From Ancylobacter oerskovii (GTDB lineage: Bacteria > Pseudomonadota > Alphaproteobacteria > Rhizobiales > Xanthobacteraceae), in contig NZ_JAHBGB010000006.1 of assembly GCF_018390555.1 (NCBI RefSeq), positions 248,001 through 312,000 of the forward strand: a stretch of 64,000 nucleotides of DNA. Reading direction: 5' to 3'. This document shows, one piece after another, positions 35,372-44,201 of the stretch (its first letter is position 1; each line of letters begins with the position of its first letter). Made by a program: the position numbers and the translations under genes. The notes beneath the pieces are model-generated. The model saw only the letters and a list, made by a program, of their open reading frames with translations. It had not been told where the DNA came from and did no database searches.

Positions 35372-35881
35372 TCAGCCGGCACGCCCGGTCGCAGCCTTGC
35401 GCGCCGTCGCCCAGCTTTCGAGGATCGCCACCGCCTCCGCGTCCATCGCCTGCCGCGAGGGCATGGCACGCTCCTCGACAGGCGCTCCGGCGGCGATGCG
35501 CAGCGCCTCGGCGTCGATCGGATGGCGCTCGGCCCGGGTCAGCGCGGCGAAGGCGACGCCGGCCTGCCGCATCGAGGCGGCGTAATAGAGCGTCGAGATA
35601 CCGGCCACTTCCATGGTGGCGACGCACATCGCGCAGGGCTCGCAGGAGGTGTAGAGGTCGCAGCCCGTCAGGTCGACGCATTCCAGCCGCCGGCAGGCGT
35701 CGCGGATCGCCTCCACCTCGCCGTGGGAGGTGGGATCGAAATGGGCGAGCGAGTGGTTCAGCCCCTCGCCGACGATCACGCCGTCCTTCACGATCACGCA
35801 GCCGAACGGTTCCGTGCCGGGCTTTTCCAGCGCCTCGCGCGAGATTTCGATGGCGCGGCTCATGAAGTCTTCGCGATACAT
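35372..35881 (-). CDS. Nucleoside/guanine-type deaminase, HGE variant
   Basis: 169 aa. It has the cytidine-deaminase-fold zinc site: His53-Gly-Glu55 (HGE instead of the common HAE) and PCAMC with Cys83 and Cys86. The HGE variant is found in a group of nucleoside and amino-heterocycle deaminases. I start at ATG 35881, preceded by AGGAGAAG, rather than further upstream. It is followed after 30 bases by the GntR gene. A substrate with an exocyclic amine or guanidine-like group would suit the neighbouring arginine-type genes, but that link is inferred. Confidence 0.85.
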   Translation of the reverse strand: MYREDFMSRAIEISREALEKPGTEPFGCVIVKDGVIVGEGLNHSLAHFDPTSHGEVEAIRDACRRLECVDLTGCDLYTSCEPCAMCVATMEVAGISTLYYAASMRQAGVAFAALTRAERHPIDAEALRIAAGAPVEERAMPSRQAMDAEAVAILESWATARKAATGRAG

Positions 35882-35987
35882 GCTTCTTCTCCTGCAGCGT
35901 CTCACCGGCCGCGGCTGCACGCCGGGGCATCGGTGGAGCGCTCTCGCGTCGGGCGGGCATGGCCCGCAAGTGACCCTGCATTATCGA

Positions 35988-36002
35988 ATGCAATTAGTGC
36001 AT
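35988..36002. promoter_or_regulatory. ATGCA palindrome upstream of the deaminase gene (candidate GntR site)
   Basis: ATGCA-ATTAG-TGCAT has perfect 5-base arms. On the minus strand ATTGCAT also occurs twice, 13 bases apart, in the same 30 bases. The site sits in the 166-base gap between the M20 gene and the deaminase and is AT-rich, so a separate promoter for the deaminase-GntR-reductase group is likely here. Confidence 0.35.
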
Positions 36003-36047
36003 GCAATAGAAAGTACGGGAGAGGCGCATGCGCCGGCGGGGCCGGGC

Positions 36048-37217
36048 TCACGACTGCGGGAGATAGGCCTCGACGAGCTCCGTCCAGAAGGCGGCGCCGA
36101 TCGGCAGCAGGTCGTCGTTGAAATTATAGCCGGGATGGTGAAGCGGGCGGTCCGCCTCGGAGCGCCGCGCGCCGAGGAAGAAGTAGCTGCCCGGACGCGC
36201 CTTCAGCATATAGGCGAAGTCCTCGCTTCCCATGCTCGGGCGCGGCATCTCGGTCACGAGAGCGCGGCCGGCGAAGCGCACCGCGAGATCCCGCAGGAAA
36301 TCGGTCTCCGCCTTGTGGTTGATGGTGGCGTCGTAGCTGCGCTCATAGTCCACGCGCGCGCTCATGCCGTAGCTTTCCGCCTGCCGTTCGGCGACCAGCC
36401 AGATGCGGCGCTCCAGCTCGTCGCGCACCGCCGGGTCGAAGGAGCGGATGCCGACGACCAGCTCGGCGCGCTCGGGAATGACGTTGCTGGCGGACCCGGC
36501 ATGGAAGGCCCCCACCGTCACCACCGTCGGGTCGAGCGGGTGGATGTTGCGGGAGACGATGGTCTGCAGCGCCATGACGATGGAGGCCCCGGCGACGACG
36601 GGGTCCGCCGTCGATTGCGGCTCGGCGCCATGGCCGCCGACGCCGTGCACGGTGATGCGGCACTCGTCCACCGCCGCCATGATCGGCCCGTCCCGGAAGG
36701 CGAAGGTGCCGAAGGGCAAGCCGGGATCATTGTGGAGCGCGAAGACGGCATCGCAGGGAAAGCGGTCGAACAGCCCCTCCTCCACCATGATGCGGGCGCC
36801 GCCGACATTTTCCTCGGCGGGCTGGAAGATGAGATGGACGGTGCCGTCGAAATGGCGCCGCTCGGCGATGGCGCGGGCGGCGCCGAGCAGCATGGCGGTG
36901 TGACCGTCATGGCCGCAGGCATGCATCAGCCCCGGGGTGCGGCTGGCATAGGCAAGGCCGGTCTCCTCGTGGATCGGCAGCGCATCGATGTCGGCGCGTA
37001 TGCCGACGGCGCGGTGGCCGGTGCCGTTGGACAGCGTGGCGACCACGCCGGTCCGGGCGAGGCCGCGCGAGACGCTGTAGCCGAGCGCGGCGAGCTCGCG
37101 GGCGATCACCTCCGAGGTCCGCACCTCCTCCAGCCCCAGCTCGGGATGGGCGTGCAGGTCCTGGCGCAGGGCGACCAATTCCGGCACGGCATTGGTGAGC
37201 AACGCGCGAACGTTCAT
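36048..37217 (-). CDS. M20 family amidohydrolase (hippurate hydrolase/aminoacylase type)
   Basis: 389 aa. Landmarks: LRQDLHAHPELGLEE, GLMHACGHDGHTAMLLGAA (metal ligands), FQPAEENVGGARIM (catalytic and metal glutamates), and the late MGSEDFAYML metal ligand. The family hydrolyses N-acyl amino acids such as hippurate or indole-acetyl amino acids. ATG 37217 lies one base after the permease stop with CGGAG upstream; an in-frame GTG at 37226 is too close to that site. Coupling to the ABC transporter suggests it opens the imported compound. Confidence 0.92.
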   Translation of the reverse strand: MNVRALLTNAVPELVALRQDLHAHPELGLEEVRTSEVIARELAALGYSVSRGLARTGVVATLSNGTGHRAVGIRADIDALPIHEETGLAYASRTPGLMHACGHDGHTAMLLGAARAIAERRHFDGTVHLIFQPAEENVGGARIMVEEGLFDRFPCDAVFALHNDPGLPFGTFAFRDGPIMAAVDECRITVHGVGGHGAEPQSTADPVVAGASIVMALQTIVSRNIHPLDPTVVTVGAFHAGSASNVIPERAELVVGIRSFDPAVRDELERRIWLVAERQAESYGMSARVDYERSYDATINHKAETDFLRDLAVRFAGRALVTEMPRPSMGSEDFAYMLKARPGSYFFLGARRSEADRPLHHPGYNFNDDLLPIGAAFWTELVEAYLPQS

Positions 37218-37218
37218 C

Positions 37219-38043
37219 TCAGGCACTCCGGGTTGGAATCTTGTTCTCGAAATAGCGGAACGCCAGCACCAGCAGGGCTGTGAGGCAGAGATAGATCAGC
37301 GCCAGCAGCAGCAGCGGCTCATAGGTGAGATAGGTGACCTGGCGGATCTTGGAGACCACGGCATAGACGTCGATCACGGTGATGGTGGCGACCAGCGGCG
37401 TCGATTTCAGCTGCAGCACCGTCTCGCCATTGAGCGTGGGCAGCGCCCGGTGCACCGCCCGCGGCAGCCAGATGCGCCGGAACACCTTCCACCGGCTCAT
37501 GCCATAGGCGCGGGCCGCCTCGAGTTCGCCGGCCGGCACGCCGGCGAAGGCCCCGCGCATCACCTCGCCCTCATAGGCGGCGAAGGAGATGGTCAGCGCG
37601 GCGACGCCATAAGGCCAGGCCTCGCGCAGCAGCGGCCAGAGGAAGGACTGGCGTATGGCGGGGAATTGCGGGAACAGCGAGCCGAGCCCGTAATAGAGCA
37701 GCCAGAGCTGCAGCAGCAGCGGCGTGCCACGGATGACGGTGCAGAAGCCCTTGGCGAGCAGCTTCAGCGGCCACGGGCCGGCCACCTGCACCAGCCCGAT
37801 GGGCACGGCGAGAAGGAAGCCGAGAAGGCAGGTGCCGACCAGCATCAGCAGGGTGACGCCGACGCCATGGGCGAGGCGGCCGGCATAGTCCGGCAGCCAG
37901 TCCCACCGCATGAACCAGATCGCGCAGAACAGGATGGCGGCGGCGACCGCCATCAGCACGAGGCGGTGCGGCTTGAAGAAGCCCCGGCCGCTCGGCAGCT
38001 GCGTGAGCGCCGTGGCCTCGATGGTGCTCTCCTCGCTCATCAT
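37219..38043 (-). CDS. Polar amino-acid ABC transporter permease (HisM/GlnP type) 2
   Basis: 274 aa. A long cytoplasmic N-terminus is followed by about five helices and the coupling loop YEGEVMRGAFAGVPAGELEAARAYGMSRWKVFRRIWLPRA, the EAA motif of histidine/arginine/opine permeases. It pairs with the permease encoded just upstream to form a heterodimeric channel. Starts inside the stop of that gene (ATGATGA), either at 38043 or 38040. Confidence 0.93.
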   Translation of the reverse strand: MMSEESTIEATALTQLPSGRGFFKPHRLVLMAVAAAILFCAIWFMRWDWLPDYAGRLAHGVGVTLLMLVGTCLLGFLLAVPIGLVQVAGPWPLKLLAKGFCTVIRGTPLLLQLWLLYYGLGSLFPQFPAIRQSFLWPLLREAWPYGVAALTISFAAYEGEVMRGAFAGVPAGELEAARAYGMSRWKVFRRIWLPRAVHRALPTLNGETVLQLKSTPLVATITVIDVYAVVSKIRQVTYLTYEPLLLLALIYLCLTALLVLAFRYFENKIPTRSA

Positions 38044-38771
38044 CGCGTGGAGACCCAGCCCCGCCGGGCCCGGAGCTCGATGAGGCGGATGACGAGGTTC
38101 GAGACGAGCGTCAGCGCGAGATAGAGCGCGCCGGCGGCGCAGAAGAACAGCATATAGGCCTTGGTGCTGCCCGCCGCCTGCCGCGTCACCAGCGTCAGCT
38201 CGCTGAAGCCGACCACGGCGAGCAGCGCGGTATCCTTGGTGGCGATCAGCCAGAGATTGGACAGGCCCGGCAAGGCGTGCGGCAGCATGGCCGGAAAGGT
38301 GACGCGCCACAGGATGAGCAGCGGCGGCATGCCGAAGGCGCGGGCCGCCTCGATCTGCCCGGGCGGCACGGCGCGGATGGCGCCGCGCATCACCTCGGTG
38401 GCGTAGGCGCCCTGCACGACGCCGATGACGAAGATGCCCGCCGCCAGCCCGCTGATGTCGACGGTGCCGTAGCCGGCGGCGGCGGCGAGACGGTTCAGAA
38501 GATCGGTGCCGGCATAGTAGAGCAGCAGGATCAGCACCAGCTCGGGAACCGCCCGCACCACCGTGGTGTAGACCTCCAGCAGGTCCTTCGTCACCGGCCC
38601 GCCATAGAGCTTGCCGAAGGCGCCGCCGGTGCCCAGCACCAGGCCGAGCGAATAGCCGCCGATGGCGATCTTGATCGAGTTCATCAGGCCGGCCAGCAGC
38701 ACCGCGCCCCAGCCGGGCGGATCGAACGCCAGCAGGCTCCAGTCGATCAGGGATGCGGGATCGGCCGCCAT
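38040..38771 (-). CDS. Polar amino-acid ABC transporter permease (HisQ type) 1
   Basis: 243 aa. The EAA loop reads YATEVMRGAIRAVPPGQIEAARAFGMPPLLILWRVTFP, and about five membrane helices are visible. HisQ-type start GLMNSIKIAIGGYSLGLVLG. Start at ATG 38771 gives the normal family length; 61 bases separate it from the binding-protein stop. Confidence 0.93.
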   Translation of the reverse strand: MAADPASLIDWSLLAFDPPGWGAVLLAGLMNSIKIAIGGYSLGLVLGTGGAFGKLYGGPVTKDLLEVYTTVVRAVPELVLILLLYYAGTDLLNRLAAAAGYGTVDISGLAAGIFVIGVVQGAYATEVMRGAIRAVPPGQIEAARAFGMPPLLILWRVTFPAMLPHALPGLSNLWLIATKDTALLAVVGFSELTLVTRQAAGSTKAYMLFFCAAGALYLALTLVSNLVIRLIELRARRGWVSTR

Positions 38772-38832
38772 GGCTGCGCCTCGCCTCGAGGAAGGAAGGC
38801 CGGCGCGCGGCGCCGGCCCGGCTCGCACGCGA

Positions 38833-39615
38833 TCAGCCGCCGTAGATGTCGAAGTCGAAATACTTCTTCGAGAAGGCGTCGTAGGTGCCGTCGGCACGGA
38901 TCGCCTTGATCGCGGCGTTCATCTTGTTCTTCAGCTCGGTGTCGCCTTTGCGCAGGCCCACGCCCACGCCGGCGCCGAGCACCTCGGGATCGTCCTTGAC
39001 GTTGCCCTTCAGCTCGCAGCACTGCTTGCCCTGGTCCGACTTCAGGAAGGCGTCGAGCGCGATGGCGTCGGCCTGCACGGCATCGAGGCGGCCGGCCGCC
39101 AGGTCGTTATTGGCCTCGTCCTGCGTCTGGTATTCCTTGACCGTCGCCCCGGCGCTGCCGAAATACTTGTTGGCATAGTCCTGGTGGATGGTGGCGACCT
39201 GCACGCCGATGGTCTTGCCCTTCAGGCCGGCCGGCGTCGCGTCGAATTTTTCGCTCTTCGGCCCGATCACCCCGGTCGGGGTGTTGTAGTACTTGTCGGA
39301 GAAGTCGATGGTCTTGAGGCGCTCCGGCGTGATCGACATGGAGCCGACGATCATGTCGATCTTCTTGCTGGTCAGCGCGGGAATGATGCCGTCCCAGGCG
39401 ACCGGGGTGATGACGCAGTCGAGCTTGGCCTGCGCGCAGGCCGCCTTCATGAAATCGACCTCCCAGCCTTCCCATTTGCCGGCGGCGTCGGGCGAGGCGA
39501 AGGGCGGGTAGGGTTCGGCGGCGAAGCCGACCTTGATCGGCTCGGCGGCGGCGGACGCGAGGCCGGCAAGGCCGACGGCCGCGGCGAGCGCCATCGCAGT
39601 CAGTGCATTCTTCAT
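38833..39615 (-). CDS. Periplasmic amino-acid binding protein (SBP family 3, Lys/Arg/ornithine type)
   Basis: 260 aa with a Sec signal peptide (about 1-24). The mature part shows the family 3 pattern: IKVGFAAEPYPPFASPDAAG, GWEVDFMKAACAQ, DGIIPALTSKKIDMIVGSMSITPERLKTIDFSDKYYNT. The GSMSITPER stretch is the classic alpha-carboxyl clamp with its arginine. Close relatives bind lysine, arginine, ornithine, histidine or opines. The AruH/AruI-like genes nearby favour an arginine-type ligand. Confidence 0.92.
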   Translation of the reverse strand: MKNALTAMALAAAVGLAGLASAAAEPIKVGFAAEPYPPFASPDAAGKWEGWEVDFMKAACAQAKLDCVITPVAWDGIIPALTSKKIDMIVGSMSITPERLKTIDFSDKYYNTPTGVIGPKSEKFDATPAGLKGKTIGVQVATIHQDYANKYFGSAGATVKEYQTQDEANNDLAAGRLDAVQADAIALDAFLKSDQGKQCCELKGNVKDDPEVLGAGVGVGLRKGDTELKNKMNAAIKAIRADGTYDAFSKKYFDFDIYGG

Positions 39616-39643
39616 GATCGGTCCCCTCTGGCTTTTCAGTTTT

Positions 39644-40417
<774 letters not shown>

Positions 40418-40548
40418 CGGAGCGTCGCCCCCGATGCCCGGCATCCAGAAATCCGGCTCATGCCACGCCTTCCCTGCCTGTCGGAACGTCGCATTCCCGC
40501 GGCGAGGCCCGCCCCGTCGCCGCTTTACCTCTCGCCCATCGTTGCACT

Positions 40549-40575
40549 TTATGCGACAGTTACTCAAGCGTATAA
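40549..40575. promoter_or_regulatory. Imperfect inverted repeat in the divergent region (candidate TetR operator)
   Basis: TTATGCG (40549-40555) and CGTATAA (40569-40575) pair at 6 of 7 positions across 13 bases, in the only AT-rich part of the region between the ABC ATPase and the TetR gene. TATAAC at 40571-40576 could be a rightward -10 box. This is a reasonable autoregulatory site for the TetR protein. Confidence 0.3.
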
Positions 40576-40640
40576 CAACGGCGTTCGCGCTTTTTTTATG
40601 CAGCGTCAAAAAAGCAGCATTTTCAATCGGGGAGCAGGAG

Positions 40641-40715
40641 ATGTCCGCCTTCGGGCTTCAGGAAATGTCGGGGCCGACGCGCCTCGCCTGCCCTCGCCTG
40701 CGGCGCGCGGCATGA
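40641..40715 (+). CDS. 24-codon leader frame coupled to the TetR start
   Basis: ATG 40641 sits right behind GGGGAGCAGGAG, the best ribosome site in this region. The frame (MSAFGLQEMSGP...) ends with a TGA at 40713-40715 that overlaps the TetR ATG at 40712 (ATGA). The TetR start itself has no ribosome site, so the frame may serve as a translational coupler. The peptide resembles nothing I know. Confidence 0.45.
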   Translation: MSAFGLQEMSGPTRLACPRLRRAA

Positions 40716-41380
40716 GCCGGCGCAACTTCCATCGCGGGACGGAAACCGAACGCCGCCACGACCTGATCGAGGCGACGCTGGAGGCCATCTCCGAGGCCGG
40801 GCTCCAGGGGGCGACGGTCCGGCAGATCGCGGTCAAGGCGGGCGTGACGCCCGGGTTGATCCGGCACTATTTCGATTCGAAGGAGATGATCCTCCAGGAG
40901 GCCTACAGGACCGTGATCGCCCGGCTGACCGAGAAGGCCAAGGCGGTGACGGGTACGCCGGAGGAGCGCCTCGGCGCCTTCATCCTGATCAACCTCACCG
41001 AGCCGGTCGCCAATAGCCGCAGCCTGTCGCTCTGGGCGTCGTTCATCAGCCGGGTCGGTGTCGACCCGGCGCTCGCGGCGATCCACCGCGAGGGCTATCT
41101 CAGCTTCCGCCACACGCTGGAGGGCCTGCTGGCGGAGTTCTTCGCAGCCGGCGGGCAGGCCGCCGATCCGGCCCGGTGCCGGGCACTGGCCATCGCGATC
41201 AACGGCATTCTCGACGGCCTCTGGCTGGAGGGATGCCTCGCGGACGAGCTCTTCGAGGAGCGCGAGCTGGTCTCGATCGCCTTTTCATCGATCGGCGCAC
41301 TGATCGGTCATCCGATCGGCCCGCCGGTCGCAACCGAGCAGGACAAGGAATCCGATGCGCTACGCCTCCATCACCGATAG
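40712..41380 (+). CDS. TetR-family regulator, BetI-like
   Basis: 222 aa. The N-terminal HTH reads RRHDLIEATLEAISEAGLQGATVRQIAVKAGVTPGLIRHYFDSKEMIL, very like BetI-group TetR regulators, and the C-terminal domain has the same subfamily layout (SLSLWASFISR, LAIAINGILDGLWLEGCL). It probably represses its own operon and perhaps the divergent transporter. Its 3' end overlaps the aminotransferase gene by 26 bases. Translation likely depends on the small upstream frame. Confidence 0.9.
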   Translation: MSRRNFHRGTETERRHDLIEATLEAISEAGLQGATVRQIAVKAGVTPGLIRHYFDSKEMILQEAYRTVIARLTEKAKAVTGTPEERLGAFILINLTEPVANSRSLSLWASFISRVGVDPALAAIHREGYLSFRHTLEGLLAEFFAAGGQAADPARCRALAIAINGILDGLWLEGCLADELFEERELVSIAFSSIGALIGHPIGPPVATEQDKESDALRLHHR

Positions 41381-42545
41381 GCTCGCCAGCCTCGGCTCCG
41401 AGAAATGGGCGGTTCACGTCGAGGCCCGCCGCCGTAGGGAAAGCGGCGAGCCCATCATCGAGCTGACCATCGGCGAGCCGGACCTGCCGCCGCACGAATC
41501 GCTGATCGCCGAGGCCACGCGCGCCATGCTCGCCGGTCGCCACCGCTATTCCAACGGTCGCGGCGAGCAGGTGGTGCTGGACGCGCTGGTGCGGAAATAT
41601 GCCCGGCGCCAGCCCGGCGTGACCGCCGACAACGTGCTGTGCTTCCCCGGCACGCAGACGGCGCTGTTCGCGGTGATGCTCGGCCTTGTCGAGGCGAGCG
41701 ATGCGGTGCTGGTCGGCGACCCGCTCTATGCCACCTATGAGGGCGTCATCCGCGCCACCGGCGCCGACCAGTTGACCGTGCCGCTGCACCCGGAGCACGG
41801 CTTCCACATGCAGGCCGCCGATCTCGAGCGGGCGGTGACGCCGCAATGCCGGGTGCTGCTGCTCAACACCCCGCACAACCCGACCGGCGCCGTGCTGACG
41901 GCGGAGGAGATCGCGGCAATCGGCGAGGTCTGCCGGCGGCACGATCTGTGGATCGTCTGCGACGAGGTCTATGAGGACCTGGTGCTGTCCGGCAGCTTCG
42001 CCTCGCCTTTCGACGACCCGCGGCTCGCCGAACGCACCATCGTCTGCTCCTCTATCTCCAAGTCGCACGCCGCGCCGGGCTTCCGCAGCGGCTGGGCGGT
42101 GGGGCCGACCGAGTTCGCCCGCCGGCTGCTCGCGGTATCGGAGACGATGCTGTTCGGCGGTCAGCCCTTCATCGCCGACATGACCGCCTACGCGCTCGAC
42201 AACCCGGTCGATACCTCGGCGCGGATGCGCCAGGCCTACCGGCGGCGCGTCGACCTGATCGTCGCGGCGCTGGCCGGATCGCCGGAGCTGGTGCCCTTCC
42301 CACCCGAGGCGGGCATGTTCATCCTCGTCGACGTCAGCGGCACCGGCATGAGCAGCGCCGCCTTCGCCCAGGCATTGCTGGACGAGGAGCAGGTCGCGGT
42401 GATGCCCGGCTCCTCCTTCGGCACCGGCGCACGCGATTTCATCCGCATCAGCCTCACCGTGCCGGACGCGGCCATCGACGAGGCGTGCCGGCGGATGTCG
42501 GCGCTGGCGGCACGTTCGGGCATCAGGAAGGCGAAGCGGGCATGA
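41355..42545 (+). CDS. aruH: Class I/II PLP aminotransferase, AruH-like (arginine:pyruvate transaminase type)
   Basis: 396 aa. Fold-type I aminotransferase with NTPHNPTGA (Asn175 region), CDEVYED (Asp203) and the PLP lysine Lys236 in SSISKSHAA. The start MRYASITDRLASLGSEKW and overall layout recall Pseudomonas AruH, which moves the alpha-amino group of arginine to pyruvate and gives 2-ketoarginine. The next gene looks like AruI, which acts on that product, and this pairing is the main reason for the call. An aspartate or other amino-acid specificity cannot be excluded. ATG follows AAGGA and lies inside the TetR gene end. Confidence 0.7.
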   Translation: MRYASITDRLASLGSEKWAVHVEARRRRESGEPIIELTIGEPDLPPHESLIAEATRAMLAGRHRYSNGRGEQVVLDALVRKYARRQPGVTADNVLCFPGTQTALFAVMLGLVEASDAVLVGDPLYATYEGVIRATGADQLTVPLHPEHGFHMQAADLERAVTPQCRVLLLNTPHNPTGAVLTAEEIAAIGEVCRRHDLWIVCDEVYEDLVLSGSFASPFDDPRLAERTIVCSSISKSHAAPGFRSGWAVGPTEFARRLLAVSETMLFGGQPFIADMTAYALDNPVDTSARMRQAYRRRVDLIVAALAGSPELVPFPPEAGMFILVDVSGTGMSSAAFAQALLDEEQVAVMPGSSFGTGARDFIRISLTVPDAAIDEACRRMSALAARSGIRKAKRA

Positions 42546-44179
42546 GCGGGACGAGTATCAGCGGGACGAGCATCAGCGGGACGAGAACGGTCGGAGAGGC
42601 GCTGATCGATCTTCTGGAAGCCAACGGCGTGGAGGTGGTGTTCGGCATCCCCGGCGTCCACACGGTCGAGCTCTATCGGGGGCTGGCGGGATCCGCCATC
42701 CGCCACATCACCCCCCGCCACGAACAGGGCGCGGGCTTCATGGCCGACGGCTATGCCCGCGTCACCGGCAAGCCGGGCGTGGCGCTGGTGATCACCGGCC
42801 CGGGCCTCACCAACACCATCACCGCCATGGCGCAGGCACGGCAGGATTCGGTGCCGATGCTGGTGATCTCCGGCGTCAACCGGCGCAACTCGCTCGGCCA
42901 GGGGCGCGGCCTGCTGCACGAATTGCCCGACCAGTCGGCGATGATGAGGAGCTTCGCGCTGGCCTCGCATACGCTGGTCGACCCCGCCGAGCTGCCGGCG
43001 GTGATCGCGCAGGCCTTCGCCATCATGGGGTCGAGCCGGCCGGGGCCGGTGCATATCGAGATTCCGACCGACGTCATGCCGCTGCCGGCCGGCGAGATCG
43101 TGGCCCGGCCGACGCTCGCGGCACGGCCGGGCGCCGATGGGGCGACGCTGAAGCGTCTCGCCGCGCGGTGCGAAGGGGCGCGGCGCATCGTGTTGATGTG
43201 CGGCGGCGGCGCGGTGGCGGCCGGTCCGGCGGTGACGACGCTGGCCGAACGGCTCGACGCGCCGGTGGTTCTCACCACCAATGCGAGGGGCCTGCTGGCG
43301 GGCCACAAGCTGCGGGTTCCCGCCAGCCCCAGCCTCGCGGCCACCCGGGCACTCATTGCCGAGGCCGATCTCGTCATCGGCCTCGGCACCGAGATGGGCC
43401 AGACCGATTACGACATGTATGCCGATGGCGGCTTCCCGGCGCTGGCGAGCTTCGTTCGGGTCGACATCGACGCGCTGCAACTGGCGCGCGAGCCGCGTGC
43501 CGACCTCGCCGTGCTCTCGACGGTGGAGGCGGCGGTCGAGGGCCTGCTGCCGCTAGTTTCACCGCGCGTCGGCGACGGCGCCGCGCGGGCGGCATCAGCG
43601 CGGGAGGCGGCGTGGAACGGGCTGTCGGCGAAGATCCGCACCGAGATCGGCGTGATCGAGCGCATCTACCAGGCGCTGCCGGAGGCGATCATCGTCGGCG
43701 ACTCCACCCAGCCCGTCTATGCCGGCAATCTCTATCTCGACATCAACAGGCCGCTCTCCTGGTTCAACGCCGCCACCGGCTACGGCGCGCTCGGCTACGG
43801 ACCGCCGGCGGCGATCGGGGCGGCTATCGGCGCGCCGGGGCGCCCGGTCGTGTGCCTGACCGGCGATGGCGGCTTGCAATTCTCGCTGGCCGAGATCGGC
43901 TCGGCGGCGGATGCCGGCGCGACGGTGATCTTCCTGGTCTGGAACAATGACGGCTATCAGGAAATCGAGACCTACATGGTGGATTGCGGCATCGTGCCGG
44001 AAGGCGTGAAGCCCTCGCCTCCCGACTTCGCGGCCATCGCCGGCGCCTATGGCGTGCCGGCCGCCTGTCTCGACGACGTCGCCGAACTCGGCCCGGCGCT
44101 GGCGGCGGCGGCGCAGTGCAACGGGCCGAGCCTGATCGAGATCCACCAGACGCGAACCCGGGGGGTGAGCCCGAGCTAG
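42542..44179 (+). CDS. aruI: ThDP-dependent decarboxylase, AruI-like (2-ketoarginine decarboxylase type)
   Basis: 545 aa, acetolactate-synthase-like three-domain fold. The N-terminal Pyr domain carries VEVVFGIPGVHTVELYRGL and the catalytic Glu61 in PRHEQGAGFMADGYAR. The PP domain has the ThDP/Mg motif GDGGLQFSLAEIGS ending in WNND. HTVELYRGL and the LHELPDQ segment recall AruI, which converts 2-ketoarginine to 4-guanidinobutyraldehyde. An acetolactate synthase is unlikely because no small subunit follows. The first 16 residues come from a 15-base tandem repeat and are probably disordered. ATGA overlap with the aminotransferase. Confidence 0.72.
   Translation: MSGTSISGTSISGTRTVGEALIDLLEANGVEVVFGIPGVHTVELYRGLAGSAIRHITPRHEQGAGFMADGYARVTGKPGVALVITGPGLTNTITAMAQARQDSVPMLVISGVNRRNSLGQGRGLLHELPDQSAMMRSFALASHTLVDPAELPAVIAQAFAIMGSSRPGPVHIEIPTDVMPLPAGEIVARPTLAARPGADGATLKRLAARCEGARRIVLMCGGGAVAAGPAVTTLAERLDAPVVLTTNARGLLAGHKLRVPASPSLAATRALIAEADLVIGLGTEMGQTDYDMYADGGFPALASFVRVDIDALQLAREPRADLAVLSTVEAAVEGLLPLVSPRVGDGAARAASAREAAWNGLSAKIRTEIGVIERIYQALPEAIIVGDSTQPVYAGNLYLDINRPLSWFNAATGYGALGYGPPAAIGAAIGAPGRPVVCLTGDGGLQFSLAEIGSAADAGATVIFLVWNNDGYQEIETYMVDCGIVPEGVKPSPPDFAAIAGAYGVPAACLDDVAELGPALAAAAQCNGPSLIEIHQTRTRGVSPS
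42545..42589 (+). repeat. 15-base tandem repeat inside the decarboxylase start
   Basis: AGCGGGACGAGTATC, AGCGGGACGAGCATC and AGCGGGACGAGAACG follow the ATG directly and encode SGTSI SGTSI SGTRT. The units keep frame, so slippage would add or remove five residues at a time without breaking the gene. Confidence 0.85.
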
Positions 44180-44201
44180 CGCCCCGGCTCGTTCGCCCGG
44201 T

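Noticed and set aside
42542-44179. Acetolactate synthase large subunit (ilvB)
   Set aside because: No regulatory subunit gene follows, the gene is coupled to an AruH-like aminotransferase, and the N-terminal motifs recall AruI.
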